From Nostoc sp. FACHB-152 (GTDB lineage Bacteria > Cyanobacteriota > Cyanobacteriia > Cyanobacteriales > Nostocaceae), in the NCBI RefSeq assembly GCF_014697475.1, contig NZ_JACJRV010000020.1, positions 29,082 through 93,081 on the forward strand: 64,000 bases of DNA, written 5' to 3'. Position 1 is the first letter of the stretch, and every line of letters starts with the position of its first letter. The position numbers and the translations under genes are program-made. The notes beneath the pieces are model-generated. The model did no database searches, was not told the DNA's origin, and saw only the letters and a program-made list of their open reading frames with translations. Positions 60,945 through 64,000 of the stretch are shown here, one piece after another.

Positions 60945-63803
60945 ATGTCTGTGTTTTTTATCGGGTATGGGTATCGTTGGTCGTTATTATTTTTAAGTCT
61001 CTGGATAATTACAGTATCTTGTCTAAGTGATCAACCTGCCAACAGCAAATATACAGCTAGTTTAAATCAAAAAAATATTCAAACAAAATTGATTGCCAAT
61101 CATCCAAATCACTCAAAAATAACAGAAAAAGTGCGTAAAACAGTATTAGAAAACGGTCTGACTGTTTTAACTAAAGAAGTGCATACAGCACCAGTTGTCA
61201 GTGTGCAAATGTGGTATAAAGTCGGTTCACGTAACGAAGAACCGGGAGTCAATGGGATTGCACATCAACTAGAACACATGATGTTCAAAGGAACCAAAAA
61301 CCGTCCAGTTCAATTTGGTAGATTATTTAGTGCTTTAGGTAGCGACTCCAACGCTTTTACTAGTTATGACCAGACAGCTTATTACGGTACTGTAGAAAGC
61401 GACAAGTTAAAAGCCTTACTCGTGCTAGAAGCCGATAGAATGCAAAATTCTCTCATTAATGCCGAGCAACTAGCAAGCGAGAAACGGGTAGTAATTTCGG
61501 AATTGCAAGGCTACGAAAATAGCCCAGAATATCGCCTCAACCGTGCTGTAATGCGCTCCTTGTTTCCTAATCATGCTTACGGTTTGCCTGTAGGCGGTAC
61601 GAAAGCAGATGTAGAAAATTTCCAAGTAGAACAGGTACAGAAATATTACCGTGACTTTTATACTCCTGATAATGCGGTATTAGTAATCGTTGGAGATTTT
61701 CAAACAACTAAAACTCTAGAAACAGTCAAAGAATTATTTGGTAAATTACCTAACAGTAAACAGGTAACAGTTAACAGTAAACAGCCAGTACACCCTACTC
61801 CCCACTCCCCACTCCCCACTCCCTTAGTTATCCGAGAACCAGGCGCAGCAGCGATGTACCAAGTGGTATATCCGCTACCAGATTTAAATCACCCGGATAT
61901 CCCAGCTTTGGAAGTGATGGACTATATCTTGACAGAGGGACGCAATTCGCGGCTTTATCAGGCATTAGTAGAATCTGGTTTGGCTAGTGAAGTCTCGGCT
62001 TCTGTCGCCAGCTTGCGAGATGCGGGGTGGTATGAGTTGTTAGTAACCGCAGATGATCATCAAGATTTGAAAAAAATTGAGACGGTATTGCAGCGTGCGA
62101 TCGCTAATTTAGCGCAAAAAGGGGTAAAACCAGAAGAAATTGCCAGGGCTAAGACACAGTTAGAAGCCGCGACAATTTTGAGTAACCGGGACATTACCAG
62201 TCAGGCTATGCAATTAGGTAACGATGAGATAACGGCTGGTGATTATCGCTATACAAATCGCTATTTAGATGCTGTGAGGCAAGTGACAGCAGCAGATATT
62301 GTAAAAGTAGTCAACAAATATCTGAAACCAGAAGCGCGTGTAGTTGGTTTGTTTCAGCCAACTAATAAAAATGTAGCGGAAATTGGTAATAAACCCGACT
62401 TCAAACAAACTACAGAAAATTTATCAGCGAGTACAGATGTAGTACCCGCAGATGTGGGTCAGTACCTACCACCACTAGATGAAACAAAAGATGTGGTGAA
62501 GCAAGTTTCTCATAGTGGAAACCATTACACTTCTAGTCCAGCTTTACCACAGCAATTCACATTAAGTAATGGTCTGCAAGTATTACTATTACCTGATAAA
62601 AGCACTCCTACTATTACTTTAAGCGGAAATATCAAAGCAGGAAAAGAATTTGATCTCGAAAATCAAGCCGGACTAGCATCTTTTGTAGCCGATAACTTGA
62701 TGAGTGGGACAAAAACAAAAAATGCTTTAACTCTGGCTAAAGCCTTAGAAGAAAGAGGCGCAAGTCTCGATTTTTCTGCTTACCGTGAAGGTGTACGAAT
62801 CGAGGGCGATAGTTTAGCAGGAGACTTACCAATTCTGATTCAGACTTTGGCTGATGCTGTGAAAAATAGTACCTTCCCTAAAAAAGAATTGGAACTAAGT
62901 CGCCAGCAAACTTTAACAGATTTAAAACAGGAACTAGATGATCCTGCTGAAGTAGCCAAGAGAGTTTTCGTCCAATCAATTTATCCAAAACAACACCCTT
63001 TACACGCCTTCCCCACAGAAAAGAGTCTGCAAAAAATTAGGCGTGAGGATGTCATTGCTTTTAAGGCAAAATATTATCGTCCAGATACAACTGTATTAGT
63101 ACTTGTAGGAGATTTTGAACCTGCAAAAGTGCGATCGCTACTGCAAACAGAATTGGGAGACTGGGAAGTTAGTGGTCAACCACCACAGCTAAAATATCCG
63201 GTAGTAGCAATGCCAAATGACGTAGTAAGTGTAAACTCGGTGATTCCGGGTAAAGCGCAAGCAATTACTTTTATGGGTTACACAGGCATTACCCGTCAAG
63301 ACCCTCGATATTATGCAGCTTTAGTATTGAATCAAATTTTAGGAGGCGATACCTTATCTAGTTACTTAGGTGCAGAAGTGCGCGATCGCCAAGGTTTAAC
63401 CTATGGTATTTATAGCTACTTACACGCGCAAAAAAATGTCGGGACATTTTGGATTGAAATGCAAACTAGTCCTGAGGATAGCAATAAAGCGATCGCTAGT
63501 ACCCGTAAACTCTTACAAGAGATTCATCAACAGGGCGTGACTTTAAATGATGTGGAAACTGCTAAAAATACCTTAATTAGCAACTATAAAGTTTCCCTTG
63601 CCAACCCGGAAGAATTAGTAAATCAAATACTAATGAATCAAGTATATGGACTTGAAATAACAGAACTGCATTCTTTCACAGAAAAAATCAAAAACGTCAC
63701 TCTTGCCGAAGTCAATCAAGCCGCACGTGAGCTATTAAACCCGGATAGAATTGTCGTTGTTACAGCTGGGCCATCTGTTGTTGCTGATAAAAATATCAGA
63801 TAG
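60945..63803 (+). CDS. M16 family zinc peptidase, double-length lipoprotein
   Basis: 952 residues: two M16 halves. The N-terminus looks like a lipoprotein signal (SLLFLSLWIITVSC). The first half has the inverted zinc motif HQLEH near residue 107 (GIAHQLEHMMFKGT) and the third-ligand region ISELQGYENSPEYRLNRAVM near 185, so it should be active. The second half (from about 540, LSNGLQVLLLPDKSTPTITLSG) lacks an HxxEH motif and is the inactive partner. Near residues 269-294 an insertion (SKQVTVNSKQPVHPTPHSPL) is encoded by repeat DNA. It probably degrades peptides in the periplasm. A terminator hairpin follows. Confidence 0.92.
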   Translation: MSVFFIGYGYRWSLLFLSLWIITVSCLSDQPANSKYTASLNQKNIQTKLIANHPNHSKITEKVRKTVLENGLTVLTKEVHTAPVVSVQMWYKVGSRNEEPGVNGIAHQLEHMMFKGTKNRPVQFGRLFSALGSDSNAFTSYDQTAYYGTVESDKLKALLVLEADRMQNSLINAEQLASEKRVVISELQGYENSPEYRLNRAVMRSLFPNHAYGLPVGGTKADVENFQVEQVQKYYRDFYTPDNAVLVIVGDFQTTKTLETVKELFGKLPNSKQVTVNSKQPVHPTPHSPLPTPLVIREPGAAAMYQVVYPLPDLNHPDIPALEVMDYILTEGRNSRLYQALVESGLASEVSASVASLRDAGWYELLVTADDHQDLKKIETVLQRAIANLAQKGVKPEEIARAKTQLEAATILSNRDITSQAMQLGNDEITAGDYRYTNRYLDAVRQVTAADIVKVVNKYLKPEARVVGLFQPTNKNVAEIGNKPDFKQTTENLSASTDVVPADVGQYLPPLDETKDVVKQVSHSGNHYTSSPALPQQFTLSNGLQVLLLPDKSTPTITLSGNIKAGKEFDLENQAGLASFVADNLMSGTKTKNALTLAKALEERGASLDFSAYREGVRIEGDSLAGDLPILIQTLADAVKNSTFPKKELELSRQQTLTDLKQELDDPAEVAKRVFVQSIYPKQHPLHAFPTEKSLQKIRREDVIAFKAKYYRPDTTVLVLVGDFEPAKVRSLLQTELGDWEVSGQPPQLKYPVVAMPNDVVSVNSVIPGKAQAITFMGYTGITRQDPRYYAALVLNQILGGDTLSSYLGAEVRDRQGLTYGIYSYLHAQKNVGTFWIEMQTSPEDSNKAIASTRKLLQEIHQQGVTLNDVETAKNTLISNYKVSLANPEELVNQILMNQVYGLEITELHSFTEKIKNVTLAEVNQAARELLNPDRIVVVTAGPSVVADKNIR
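61751..61824. repeat. In-frame repeat DNA inside the M16 peptidase gene
   Basis: ACAGTAAACAGGTAACAGTT direct repeats, then three CCCCACT heptamers (about 61798-61821). Such heptamers are normally intergenic; here they keep the reading frame and encode a Pro/His/Ser-rich loop. Confidence 0.8.
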
Positions 63804-63810
63804 TAAGAAC

Positions 63811-63851
63811 AGATCCTCGACTTCTTTGAGAAATCGAGGATCTAAGCCTAT
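63811..63851 (+). terminator. Terminator after the M16 peptidase gene
   Basis: Perfect ten-base arms AGATCCTCGA (63811-63820) and TCGAGGATCT (63834-63843), then AAGCCTATTTTG. It lies seven bases past the stop codon. Beyond it, 63900-64000 is a CCCCTCTCCAAACCTCTCC-type interspersed repeat running to the window edge. Confidence 0.75.
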
Positions 63852-64000
63852 TTTGTAAATCTTTGAATTTAAAGCCTATTAATTAAACGTGAGTTCGACG
63901 GATGCTAAAAACCCCTCTCCAAACCTCTCCCCTGCAAGGAGAGAGGCTTTCAAAACTTGTTTTTTCGTTCAAAACTAGGAAGATTTATGCCCCTCTCCGC

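Overview
The window looks like chromosome from a filamentous, heterocyst-type cyanobacterium (Nostocales: Nostoc, Anabaena or relatives). The evidence is many HIP1 octamers (GCGATCGC), a psbY gene, a type IV pilus pilMNOQ cluster, a XisI-family protein, a GUN4-domain protein, a kdp operon with an extra small gene between kdpB and kdpC, and several families of short interspersed and heptameric repeats typical of Nostoc intergenic DNA. Genus-level assignment is inference.

Layout. (1) 1-10878, minus strand: the 5' 3,626 codons of a giant non-ribosomal peptide synthetase, running off the left edge, with order C-A-T-E-C-A-T-C-A. The binding-pocket residues read as D-Phe, then Thr, then a Pro-like residue. 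Two adenylation domains carry the same in-frame copy of an intergenic repeat. (2) 11689-19546, plus strand: an accessory run of five genes, namely a graspetide (microviridin MdnC/MvdD-type) ATP-grasp ligase without a visible precursor, a LamG-patatin fusion, a small glycine-rich membrane protein, an SbmA/BacA-like ABC exporter with an extra C-terminal tail, and a coiled-coil protein ending in a GUN4 domain. This is the best candidate for an undescribed system. (3) 19818-26929: a secreted duplicated-domain protein, a stand-alone N-terminal-domain protein, a GHL10-type hydrolase, an EGY-like site-2 protease, and DUF4350/DUF4129/DUF2243 proteins. (4) 27220-38785: histidine phosphatase, LemA plus a DUF3137-like protein, a TerB-like acidic protein, an alpha-amylase with C-terminal CBM20, a MoxR ATPase, a VapB antitoxin with a frameshifted vapC, a DUF58 protein and XisI. 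MoxR, DUF58, DUF4129 and DUF4350 proteins commonly work together, but here they lie in two separate places.

(5) 38968-50049: DUF6174 protein, SDR oxidoreductase, the high-affinity K+ ATPase operon kdpA-kdpB-kdpF/G-kdpC (minus strand, with a 21-bp tandem repeat between kdpA and kdpB), Uma2 nuclease, a histidine kinase/NarL-type response regulator pair and a Tat-exported dienelactone hydrolase preceded by a MITE-like element. (6) 50478-55751, minus strand: pilM-pilN-pilO-pilQ. (7) 55891-63803: sugar-type ABC solute-binding lipoprotein, folC, psbY, gamma-carbonic-anhydrase-like protein, a TIGR02652 protein, a VOC protein and a double-length M16 peptidase that also carries an in-frame heptamer repeat.

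No rRNA, tRNA, CRISPR array or intact insertion sequence was seen. Protein families were recognised by eye from motifs; no database search was run.
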